Positions 35,501 to 46,503 of a DNA stretch of 64,000 bases are shown piece by piece. Below the pieces are notes generated by a model. That model was given only the letters and a program-made list of their open reading frames with translations, had not been told where the DNA came from and searched no databases. This DNA comes from Panagrolaimus kolymaensis (taxonomy: Eukaryota > Nematoda > Chromadorea > Rhabditida > Panagrolaimidae), in assembly GCA_028622995.1 (NCBI GenBank), contig JAJQJQ010000008.1, positions 372,001-436,000 of the forward strand, read 5' to 3'. Position 1 is the stretch's first letter. Every line of letters starts with the position of its first letter. The translations under genes and the position numbers were made by a program.

Positions 35501-35610
35501 ACCCATCCTCGTCCTGCCATAGTTGCATTGTAAGTTGGATAAATCGCAATAGTTTGAGAAATGAAGCTTAACAAAGTCAAATATGTCAAAAAAGCAGCCA
35601 AAATAATCAT
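32583..35610 (-). pseudogene. Modular Cys-rich secreted protein, copy 2 (nonsense codon)
   Basis: Ten exons with the same phases as copy 1: 35610-35490, 35354-35298, 35248-35156, 35099-34821, 34770-34686, 34614-34136, 34079-33995, 33863-33391, 33342-33258, 33012-32583, total 728 codons plus stop. Exons 1-3 have exactly the lengths of copy 1 (121, 57, 93 nt), and exons 5, 7 and 9 are all 85 nt. In exon 3 copy 1 reads ERDWNQTS, while copy 2 has TAG at 35172-35174 in place of the Trp codon. The third module also lost one Cys (DGSYMR instead of DGCFMR). The last 40 residues (SVCSETFSTxTTQTLTST onwards) are almost identical between copies although the preceding module has diverged strongly. Everything after exon 3 is otherwise open, so inactivation is recent or the stop is tolerated. 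Confidence 0.76.
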
Positions 35611-36316
35611 TGCTGCTTTTCTTTAAAAATGTGCCAAAGATACAGTATTTTTGCTTATAAAAAAGTTATATGTGAAGAGGCTTTTTGGAATAACAAAAAC
35701 TAATATTTTTGTAATAAACTAAAAAATCTTAAATATCATCATGAAAAAAGAATAAAATGGAAAGAAAAATTAAAAATTTAAATTTACTTGGTTGCAAAAA
35801 CTAAGAAAGCTAGATTCTCACACTTTTTAATAATTAGCCTTTCAAAAATTCAATATGGAAATCTAAAAACCAAGTTTATTCAATCCTTTGATTGCCACAC
35901 CTTTTTAGCATATATTTTTTTAAAAAACATTTTACAGAAAATTTGCGCCTATTTCTCACATTTAATTATAGCATAAAATCAAATTTAATGATTTAAGTTT
36001 TTTTACGGTTTCAGTTTGAGAAGAATCCTTGTCCAACAAAAAAAAGAGTAACAAAGATACCACCATAAACTTATTTTCCTTGTTTCAAGTATGAAAGAAT
36101 TAGAAAATGCTTAGAATAAAATTATAAAATAAAATAATTGAGATCAAAAAAAGTTTATTAATACATACCAGTAAAATATAGTAATAAAGAAAATATCAGA
36201 AATCAAAAATCAAAAAACAAAACATTTAAAAAGCCGTGTAGAAACAAAATTTTTTGAGGTTATTTAACAAAACCAAAATCATTGTTTTTAATGCTTCGAT
36301 TTTTGGTTTTTGCTGT
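35611..36316. other. Upstream region of modular gene copy 2
   Basis: Left part (to about 36000) is paralogous to 31597-31996 and contains the empty site of the 161-bp element. The rest is AT-rich and holds the 3' flank of the ubiquitin-like/PARP-like gene. Confidence 0.65.
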
Positions 36317-38892
36317 TTATGGTCTTTGAGTTTGAGTTTGAGTATTTAAAAATGGAGTAGTTCTTGTTCCTCCAGTGGAGACAAAAGCTGAAGGAGGTGG
36401 TCTTCCAGTTCCAGTAATATTGGTTCCAACGGTCGATCGAGCATAAGTATAATTTTGTTGATATCCATTAGGATAAAAATATACGCAAACTCCATATGGA
36501 CGAAGATCAGCTCCATCCGGAACAGTCCAATATTCGCCATAATGGGTATCAGAGGCTCGAACTACCTTAAGCGTTTGAGGGTTGGCTCGACATTGTAAAA
36601 TGACTCGATAAGTACCCGTCTAAAATTTAAAAAAAATTTTATATAATTATTTTTAGCTCAAAGAAAAATTAAAAAAAAAATTTTTTAGCATTCAAATGAT
36701 TTAAAAAATTTGCATAAATTTTTGCTAGGTAATTTTTTTATTAAAAAGTTTTAAAAAACTAACTTTGTTTATTTCACATTGATAATCACCGCTATACATT
36801 AAAGCTGTATTTGGATCGGGTGAACAATATATTCCTTTACCATAAGCCATTCGAACGCATTTACGTAAATCAAATCCAGATTTAACGATTTCAAGGATAT
36901 TTGCTTCCGAAGTGCCGTGATAAGCCATAGGCCATTCATCGGGAATTATTCGATTGGAAGTGCTTGGTTGACCCAACCATTTATTATTTTCATATTTTCC
37001 TCGAACCTAAAAAATACAATTTTCTTACATTTTATCTTACATACATTTTTGCGACGAGACGCCGCATAAAAATAAAATATTTCATTGTGGGATTAACGTT
37101 TAAAAATTTTATGGTTTAGTTTTTAATTTTCGTGGCGAAACTCGAAAGAGTAAAAAATTTATAATTTTTAATAAAAATTTTCTGTTGGATCTAAAATCGC
37201 TATTTTGAAGTTTTTTTTTAACTTACTTTGATTGCAAATCGACGAGCTTCAATTGGCCGAATATAAGGTTTACCAGCGCAAAACATAACAGTTTGATTTT
37301 GCTAAAATTAAATTTAAGAAATAATTTTGATCGAAACAGAAAACTAAGAAATTTATACCAAATTTGTATTAATATAATCACAACTATATTGCATATCAAA
37401 AAGATCAGGACGAACATAATAAAATCGGCAACCTGTCATACTCATGCCAAGATTCATAGTAATTGTGCAACCTTCACCAATTTCATAACAAATTAATGTT
37501 CGACTTGAATTTAACATTTGGCACTGAAAAAATATTTTGGAAAGCTCTTGCAAAAAATTTTTTTAGGTCGAATCTCAAAAAAAATGGGTAGAATCAAGAA
37601 AAAAATAATCTTACATTATAAAATAAATGTTGATGTTCAATGGGAATTTTTTCTTGCTCTGCGATGGCTTCTTTAAGTTTTCCAACCATATCTAAAGTTG
37701 AAGTGGAAACATTGAAACTTCGACCATTCAATATTTGAATACTAAAATATTTACAAATTTATTTCGCAAAAAAATTAACTTAAAAAAAAGCTTACGTTAG
37801 GCGAACATCGGGCCTTGAAGCGGGTCGATTTTTTCCAAGTTTACAAAGGGAAAGCAAATCTTCAGGTTGAAAACCAAATTCCAATTGTTCAGCATTTTCA
37901 TCGAGTAAATCTGAACGAATGCAATAAAAATCGCATCTTTCAATCGTTTCACCCAAATTCATTTTAAGTGTTACACCATTTTCAACTTCATAATATACCA
38001 AAGTGTGATTTTCTTCGAGAAGTTTGCACTAAAAAGAAAAATATGAAAGGAATTTAAAGAATTTGTAATTTGTGAAACTAAATATCTTGCGCCCTACTAA
38101 AACAAAATAAGTTCCGAATTTTGTTTGAAAAAAGTTTTTTTTTAAAAATATCAATCCTATTTTTGAAAAAAAAATTAAACAATTTTTAAGTTTTATGAAC
38201 CAAATAAAAATTCATTTTGGAAGCAAAAGTTTAATAAATTTGCTAATAATTTGAGTAAAAAAAATTTCTATTAAAAAAAACTTACATTATAAAATAAATG
38301 TTGATGATTCAATGGAATGGCATACATTTCCATGATGGTTTTTTTCAATTCCGAAACATTATCAAATTGATTGGCTTTAATTTTAAACTTTTTTCCATTC
38401 ATTATTTGGACCCTAAAAAATCACGAAATTTTTACGATTTAAATATAAATTTAAATCTTACTTAAGTTCAATAATCCATGCTGGAAGTTCGATTGGCATA
38501 GGGACAGCTTCTTCATACATATGTTTCGTGAATGCAACTCGAAAGGGGACAGGTATTTCAGTAATTGCATTTTTGGGGCCATTGGCTCCATTGCTGCTAC
38601 CTTGGCCGCTGCTGCCATTAATAATTCCACCATCAAAAGATTTTTTTGATGGAATTGGAGAATTTGTTGAAGCTGACGAAGATGATGAGGATGATGAAGG
38701 TTGTTGTTTTTGACCATTCATAATTCGTTGTGATCGACGCTTTCCTAATGATGGAGATGAATTTTTAGTTTTCGTTGTTGTTGAGGATGATGAAGAAGCT
38801 ACTCCACCCATAGACTGTTTAGGCAATAATGAAGGTGGGAGTGAAGAAAGGGATGGTGAAGCTTCAGCTAAAAGTTCAATATTTTTGAACAT
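36317..38892 (-). CDS. Tandem ubiquitin-like domains with C-terminal PARP-like domain
   Basis: Eight exons (38892-38462, 38412-38286, 38028-37796, 37741-37615, 37523-37359, 37301-37227, 37006-36764, 36619-36317) give 567 residues. Residues 1-145 are Ser-rich and low complexity. Two ubiquitin-like domains follow (about 146-230 and 264-340): each opens with QI(M/L)NG, has IP..HQHLFYN and ends with (V)T(L/I)(K/T)MNLG, and each is split by an intron directly after HLFYN (both preceding exons are 127 nt). The C-terminal domain (about 370-510) has YHGTSEANILEIVKSGF, YGKGIYCSPDPNTALMYS and LRPYGVCVYF, a PARP/ART-type H and Y arrangement; a catalytic Glu is not evident. Likely an intracellular ubiquitin- and ADP-ribose-related factor; substrate unknown. 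No stop or frameshift. Confidence 0.78.
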
Positions 38893-41800
38893 CTTCTTTC
38901 GTCTGGAAAATTAAAAAAAGGAAAAAAAAGTGGTTTGGCAATCACAAACAAAATGAAAATATATTTTTGGATTCGATAAAGGAAAAAATTTCTCAGCTTA
39001 AAAACAAAATTTTCTTTTGCTTGACTGATATGGGACAGAAAAAAAATAAGGTAGATAGCACCAAAGAATTTTTTTTTAATGCTGCATTGCAGCTAATCGT
39101 CGTTAGTAATCGATCGATAAGCAGAACCAAAAAAAGGCGAGAATTGCAAAAAAAAATACAAAAAAATGGCAAAGATTGTTATTTGTTACGAAACATTTTT
39201 ATTCGCGCGGGGAAAAAAAGGAAGAATAAAAAGTAGCCATAGACAAATAATTTTGGCAAGAAAATGATGAAACAAACAAAAAAAGAAAGAAAAAGTGCGC
39301 GAATTATTTACTCTTTCCTTATTGAGTTGTTTTGCCACTGCAACCATAATAAAAAAGTGAGAAATAGTCCCTTCAATTTATTCCTCCTAGGATGGATGGT
39401 CAAAATAAAATAAAAGTGCACTCATTGCAAGGAAGAAATTCATTTTCGCTGAATTTTTTTTTCTTTTTTTGCCAAAAGCAAAAACTTGAATTTTATTTTT
39501 ATGATTCATGCATTTTCTCTAAAGGACAAAGAGAGGAGATAAAAAATTGTTGTTAGGTAAGGCAATTTTGTTTATGCTACATGGAATTAATAAATAAATA
39601 AATACTTACTTTTTTCGAACATTTTAATACACTTTTATTCATAAACATATCATTTTTATTAATTGTTGTGAGAATATTTATTTAACTTATAACATAACAA
39701 AATATAAAATCAAAATAACTTTAATGGAGATAAAAAGTTTGTAAAAGATGAAACAAATTTTTTCATTTCACTTGGTTAAAGAAAAAAATTATACTCGAAC
39801 TCAAGCAACAATGGTTGTCGTCGTTTTTGCACTTTGTAGTTTGGCTTGAACACCAGCTAAAAAAAAGGTTCATTTTATTGATTTAGTTTTGCGTCCAAAA
39901 AAATGACTGACACACGAGACAAAGACAAAAAAAAATACAGATTGAAGAACTATTGTTTTTTTTTTTTCAAAAAGAAAAAAAAGTAAGGTAAAAAAGATAA
40001 AACAAAAAAATCAGAAAAAAGTAATGAAAAAGTAAAAACGCTAACGAAAGTTTTGGATGGCGTTCGTTTGTGAAGAAAAAATTTTTTTATTTCAAACTTT
40101 ATTTTTGAATATTTAAACGCTTTTTTATTACTTTTCTTGATTTCAATTATTAGCAGATGCTTTATATATATTGTTTATAGAAGTGTAAAAAATCTATGAT
40201 ATAAAGATTTCAAATTCAATCGCTATTAACAAAGCAATCAAACCTTTGCTCTTACCGAGTGTCATCTCCCTTCTGTTAAGGAATATCTGATCGAAATAAA
40301 GAAAAAAAAAATAAAATTAAAAAAATGTATCTCATAAAAACTCCGAAATTTTTTTGCTCTCGTCAAAATTTTATGCTATTAATTGATCGTTATCATTTTT
40401 TAATTAATCATAATTTTTTGTGCAAAAATGAGAATAAAAAAAAAATACACGTGTTCAAAAAAATGCACAAAAAAAGTTTTGTTTTGTTTTCCATTTTTTA
40501 GAAAGAAATAAAAAATCGATGAAACATTTAGCATTGATTTTTCCTTTGCTTGAAAACACGTTATTTTGATACATATTTTCTTTGAATTTTTTTATAACAG
40601 TTTTTTCTTTGTTTTTCAATATTTTTTTAAAATGTATTAATAAAAAATTAAATAAAGAAGCGACATTGATACAATGCCACTCAAATCTAACCTAAAGTAA
40701 CGGCATTTGCATCTCATTTAAAAAATGCCATTTGCGAAGAATGAATAAAAAAATTTATAAAAATAAATTAAAAATGAAAAAATATTTTTACAAATGCGAA
40801 AATCCCAAAATTTCTCTCGTCAAAATGTTAAAATAACGACCAAACAAATGTGGATAATAATTTTAGATAGAAATTACTATGGTAAAAAGAAAGAGAAAAA
40901 AATTAATTTCCTTTTGTTCTTAGAAATAACATTTTATTCAAATCTACAATCGTAATTTTCGGTCAATTAATTTATTTTTTCTCGGATGTTTCTTTTTTTT
41001 TCTGGAAAAAAAACTGTCTACTCTTTCGCGTATAGCTAATAGTTAAAGGAAGAATTATTTTGGCATATTTAAAAAACTTTGTTTGATGAAAAACAAAATA
41101 ATTATGTGTAAAATCCAAAAAAATAATGCATTCAAAAAAAATTTAGTGAAGAAAAAAAAGGTTTAAAATAAAAAAAAAGTTATTCAATCTTTGTTTGGCT
41201 TTTTTAGTTGAGAAAAAAAGATTTTTGGATATTTGCCAGTTGTGTCGCCTGTCTCTCGCTTTCCTTTTTTTATATGTACTTCTGCCTTCCCAAAAAAAAT
41301 GTGGCTTCAGTTGAAGAAAAATAAAACGTTACATGTTTGCCGCATTTTTTTAATAAAAAATAAAAACCAAACTGGCACAAAAAATTTGCTTCAAAAGAAT
41401 AAATAAATAATAAAAACTTGCCATTGCATGTTTTTTTCTTTTTCTTCACTTTTTCAAGTTGTAATGTTTAGAATTTTTTTTTGAATATTTTAACAAATTT
41501 TATTTATTTTTTGTCCAAATATATTTATTTCCTCATTTTACACGCCAAAATAAGAAAGTTTAAAACCTTTAAAGAAGAGAGAAGAAAAAGAGCGTCCAAA
41601 AAGTTTTTCTTTTGAAATGTATGTATGTTTTATAATTTTCAATTGCATAAGTCCGATATATCACGAAAATACAATTGATTAAAGAAATAAATTCATGCGA
41701 AAGAAACTTTTTAATTTTTTTGAAGAAGAAAAAATATCTTCTCTTATTCGTTTTAAAAAACAATAAAGGTTTTTTGCGAAATTTTTGTTTTGCAAATAAA

Positions 41801-43050
41801 ATAACCAAAATGAACGACAAAACCAACAAACAACATAAAATTTATAAAACGGAGATAACAAAAAAAGGTGGTCGCAAGACAAAAAAAAATTAGAGAGCAA
41901 AGGAATTTTGTTTGTTGACTCACAGTCGCTGATCGATCGATCATGACTAAACAGAAAAAAAGAACATTTTTGAATCGCATTGATTTTTTTAAACTTCTCT
42001 TTTCTTTCTTTTCCTTTTTAATATTTTGACAATATTTTTTCTGTTTTTTTTAAAGGAAAAATTAAATTTTTTGCCAACTTTGAAAAAGTAAGCGAAGGAA
42101 TTAACTCTAAAACATTTATTTAACAAATTTGCTTCCATTTTTTTGGTTGATGGCTTCGTTGAACATATTTCCTTCAATGTTAAAGATGACACCGTTAAAA
42201 AATATCAAACGAGCAGTTTTCAACAATTAAAAAAGTTTTAAAAAATATTTTAAATGTTACTAAAAGTATTCACTTCAAGAAAATGTTCTAAACTTTAAAA
42301 TCATTTATTTCTTCCAATGCATTTTATTTATAATAATTTTTTATCCGAACAAAACCAAATATTATTTTTGCTGGGTGTCTTTTTTGCATCAAACCTCTAA
42401 TTTTTGTTAATTTCTGATGTTCGACCTGAAATCAGATAAAATATAAAAAGATTGAGTAAACAGGAATATATTTAAATTAACGAAGAAACTTTTTTTAACC
42501 AAAAAAAAATTCATTCAAAATAAAGCAAATGGGTGCTTTAAAACACTTTTTTTTTCATGAACGCTTTTAATTTTACTGTGAATTATTGAATAAAATTAGC
42601 TGTTATTTTGGTTCGTCAATAATGAAACAGAAAAAGAAAAAAAAAATGGAATTAGTAATTAGGATTGAAAAATCATAAGCGATTTGCAAAAAAAACACCC
42701 ATGTTTTCAAAAAAAATCACACCTTTATTTTTTAACTTTGTTCCAAAATTGACTACTTTTACTTATTCATTTCATTCATAAATACATTTATAAAATCCAG
42801 CAAAAACAAATCCAAAAACTTTCAAATGCATAAACCTTTCTTTCAAGCCAATGTTTCACAAATTTATTTCCCATAAAAATAAGGAAGAAAAAATTTGCAT
42901 GGAAGTTGCATGATTTTTTTTGGCGGCAAGAATTCATTGCTGCATTTTTTCTTTCATTCATTCATTTTTCAAAATCATTGTTTGTTTGTTTGCGTGTGTT
43001 TGTAAGCAACAAAAACAACAAAAACAACTGAAGCAGCTGAAAACTCAATT
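38893..43050. other. Long AT-rich stretch (about 4.2 kb)
   Basis: Dominated by A- and T-runs. Apart from two small candidate exons at 39801-40286, no coding signal, RNA gene or clear repeat was found. It probably holds promoters of the outward-facing genes on both sides and possibly 5' exons not recognisable by eye. Confidence 0.4.
39801..40286 (-). CDS. Candidate C-terminal exons of an unrecognised gene, or a 21-residue peptide
   Basis: Two short segments have proper borders and matching phase: 40286-40256 (after a CAG acceptor, donor GTAAGA) and 39856-39801 (after TTTTAG, ending TGA). Joined they read IFLNRREMTLAGVQAKLQSA then KTTTTIVA and stop. The ATG within the first piece would give a 21-residue peptide; otherwise these are the last exons of a gene whose other exons I cannot find. 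AATAAA follows downstream on the minus strand. No family recognised. Confidence 0.3.
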
Positions 43051-44249
43051 ATGTCTCACACTTCTTCATCAATCAAAGCATCAGAAAAGAATAAAAATGG
43101 ATCCATCGATGTTGAATTACCACAGGTTAGCTTCTTTTTTTACTTGCTTTTTTGTTTATCCGTTTTTATCCTCGTCCAAATTATGTAAACTTTGTATAAA
43201 AAGATATTTTCTAAAATAAAAATGTTACTAATATGTTTTCTTTTTTAGGACCAACCGCCACCACCAATTCAACTACAACCACAAACACCGCCAAATCAAC
43301 AATATCAACGACAACAATCCGCTCCATATATGCCTATGCAACAACAACCAATCCAGCAACAGCAACAATATCAAAATCATCATCAACAACAACAAGTACC
43401 AACATTTGAATATTATGGTCAACAAGGAATACCAGCAACATATTATTATGCCACAGCAACGCCAAATCAATATGGAGCACCTGCTGGACCTGTATTTACT
43501 CCTAAACAAGTAGCTGCTGGAGATGTAAATGGTAATACAAATGCTGAAATATTCAATCCAAATGATTCAAAATATCATTGCTGTTGTGGTTGCTGTCATT
43601 CTAAAAGTGGAACTATAGCTGTGATTTGTTTTGAAATCTTGTTGGTCTGCGGTCTTTTAGCTGGTGCAATTCTTTGTGGATTAGGAGGTTATCACAACGA
43701 ACAACATGGTATGGATGGTACTCAACTATATGGTTATGTTGCACGTTTTGGTTTTGCTGCTCTTTTTGAAGCTATTGGTATACTCTTCCTTATCATCGCT
43801 TTATGTAGTAAAAATCATAAGCTTTTGTTACCGTATTTTGGATGTAAAGTAAGTGCTTTAATTCCTTTTTTTATGTGTTGTATATGTTCTTTTTCATCTT
43901 TGGTACGTATATTTCCTTCAATTTTTAGGTTATCAAACTTATGGGTGTGTTGGGATATTCCTGTTATGCTATCTGGTATGTTATAGATGAATATAATCAA
44001 AAGGTTAAAACCGGTGCTGAGTTAATGAATGGAAAATACTATGTTGATGAGATGAGCAAAGGCTTAGATCTAAGGAACACACATATCATCATTATTGTTT
44101 CAACGTTCGTTCTTGAATTGATCTTTGCTATATGGTTCATTTATGTCGTCAAGAAATGTTATGTATATTTTCGTGATTTGGAACTATCTTATCAAGGTGT
44201 TAATGTCGTCGCTCAACCATATCAACAAGTGGCACCATCAGTCTTTTGA
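43051..44249 (+). CDS. Four-transmembrane protein with Gln-rich N-terminus
   Basis: Exons 43051-43125, 43249-43848 and 43929-44249 join in phase 0 to 331 residues. The start at 43051 was preferred over the ATG at 43097 because only it keeps the frame of exon 2. Residues 25-115 are rich in Gln, Pro and Tyr (long CAA runs). A Cys cluster (HCCCGCCHSKSG) precedes the first TM (about 130-155), followed by TMs near 172-195, 205-235 and 268-292. The arrangement, with a CCxCC-type motif before TM1 and two pairs of helices, recalls nematode 4-TM proteins of the DUF7027/LAPTM-like kind; that placement is tentative. The tail ends VAPSVF. It lies 408 bp upstream of a second 4-TM gene on the same strand. 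Confidence 0.72.
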
Positions 44250-44657
44250 AAACAACAACAAAAACTTTTATCAACAACATTGAATGAAACTAACTGAAAT
44301 CTATCTTATTTTTGTATTGTAAATATTTGTGTTTTGTTTTACATAACTTTGATATTGTCGAATTGAATAAATAAACATTGATTCATGAACACAAAAAAAG
44401 GGTTTTAAGAAGCAATAGAAAGCAATCTTTGGTTGAAAAAAAAGTAAAAAAGCAGCATTTTAAAAGAGATTTGATTCATGCAACGAAAGAACACGCAACG
44501 AAGGTACGATGGCCGTTGTTTGTTTCATTGATTTTGCTTTCGTCATTCAAGCATTCTTTCAAATTTTTTTCGTCTGCTTTTGTATTCATCGTTTGTTGAT
44601 ACTCATTTTCTTCTTGTTTGTTATAAATAATACTGGTTGTTATTTATTCATCTCAAA
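44250..44657. other. Spacer between two 4-TM genes
   Basis: Contains AATAAATAAA near 44367-44376, a polyadenylation signal for the upstream gene. No other feature was seen. The spacing (about 400 bp) is longer than usual for a nematode operon. Confidence 0.5.
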
Positions 44658-45503
44658 ATGGTTGATCCTGTTATGGAAGTTCAGGTTAGTTTTTTCTTTG
44701 CTTTCCTTTATTCTAAAATAGTTGCCTCAAAATGTTTTGATTACAACGTTTCTTTCTTTTTTTTCTCATCCGTTCATTTTTTTAGCGCATGGGTTCTCCT
44801 CGTGTTGATGGTCTTGATCAAACATATGGTACTCCTGCAAGCAATGGTTCAAGTCAAAAGAATCCTAAACATAGTGAACATGTTCCTGCTGGTACTTCAA
44901 CATCAACAGCTGCTCCTGTTCTACCTTCTCATGCATCTCAACCTTCTCCTAATCAATGCGGAATGAATATCATTGGTCTTTTGAAAGTATTTATGGCTTT
45001 TCTGATCGCTGCCAAATTCCTTTACTTTGTTGGAAAAGAAGAAATGCCTGAAAATGTTTGTTGGGCTATTGCTGGTGGTCTTTTTATCCTTTTTCTGTTT
45101 CTTCATTGCCTCGATGGAACTAAGCATAAGAATGTTATGCTTCTTCATCTTCCATGTTATGGAGCTCAAGTAAATGTTTTTACCTTTTCATTATCTATCA
45201 TTCATTCACTTTTATAAATTTTTAGTTTATTCAACTTGTTGGTATCTTGGCCTTCCTTGGTTACCACTTTTATGGATACTTTAAGAAAGGAGACATTCTC
45301 TACGCCTACCGATATTGCACCGATAATGGACGTAAGTTTGTTTTGTTTATGGAATTTTTCATCTTACCTAAACGTTTCCTTTTTTAGTTTTCATCTTTAT
45401 TGCTGTTGTTTTGTGGCTTTTTGATGTTCTTGCTGCACTTTGGATTCTCGACGTCGTCTACCAATGCTATGATTATCTTCGTCGTTTGAACAAGAATCAT
45501 TAA
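44658..45503 (+). CDS. Small four-transmembrane protein
   Basis: Exons 44658-44684, 44786-45169, 45226-45331 and 45388-45503 give 210 residues. The N-terminal 60 residues are Ser/Thr/Pro-rich and presumably cytosolic. Hydrophobic segments follow near residues 64-82, 90-106, 138-155 and 172-195. The first and second exon borders (GTTAGT donor, TTTTTTTAG acceptor) keep phase 0. The TM spacing resembles that of the preceding gene (short loops 1-2 and 3-4, longer middle loop), so the two may be distant relatives, but sequence identity is low. I do not recognise the family. The tail ends in RRLNKNH, basic and hydrophilic. No defect. Confidence 0.68.
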
Positions 45504-46503
45504 TCTGATACCGCTTACAGCAGCAAGTAAAGAAATTTTTCGGTTATTTTGTTTTACAAATTTTTTTATTGTTTCACTTTTCTTTTATTTGTTTTTTTCT
45601 GGATATAAAATAAATATTGTTTGTTGTTGTTGTTTTATTCTTTATGTTTATGCGGAGCAAGATAAGCTTTAGGCACGCGAGAGTAACAGATTTTTATTCG
45701 ATGACCAACTAGCATGATGTTTTTGAGAGTTTATGTTGCAAAATTACATATGAAGCAAATCTTGTTTGCTCATTGAAACGAGCAGCCTTTTTTCTCATGC
45801 TTGAAATTGAAAAGTGGAATGCTTTGCAACAACGGCTTTTTAACAATGATTTTTTTATTTTTGAATATTTTAACATATTTTTTTAATTTTTATTAAAATT
45901 TTTTACTGAATTTTAACGGAGAAAAATAATGAATATTGGAAACTTTAGCTTTCGTATGGCCCACAAAAAAAAAACTTTAAATTATTTGTTATAAAAAATT
46001 CTAAAATAATTAATTAATGAAAGCTTTAAACTACATACCAGACAGAAGAAGCAGATATCGTAAAAAGGGTTTATTTAAATTTAAAATTCTAGCAATCGAT
46101 GGAGCGAATAAAAATTCTATCTTGACATCATGTTCCTATGGTATACATACAATATTTTAATTAAGTGTAATAATTTTTTTGTTTCCGGCTTCTTCTTGTT
46201 TCTTTGAACCTAACAAATTTATCCAATCGCAACTAATTTTTTTTTATCTTTTTTTGTTGCCATTTACACTCACTTTTATATGCTTCATTACTTTTTGATG
46301 AGGTATCAGAAATTTTTTAAGTATTTAATAGACGCTTGTTAATTAATTACATTTATATTTACAGCACTGCCAATATTTAATAATCGTCTGCTTTATAAAA
46401 ATATTAAAAAAATTTGTGAACAAAAGTTTATTAATTTCTGAAATTTTAAAAAATAATCTAATTTCAACTTTAAAATAAACATTTTTGTTTGATTCTCAAA
46501 AAC
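45504..46503. other. Intergenic
   Basis: About 1 kb, AT-rich. The first 150 bp carry the 3' flank of the 4-TM gene (AATAAATATT near 45609). No exon was recognised. Confidence 0.5.

Noticed and set aside
41569..42192. Several minus-strand and plus-strand open frames of 60-86 codons
   Set aside because: Dominated by Lys/Phe from A and T runs, overlapping on both strands, with no splice-supported partner exons.
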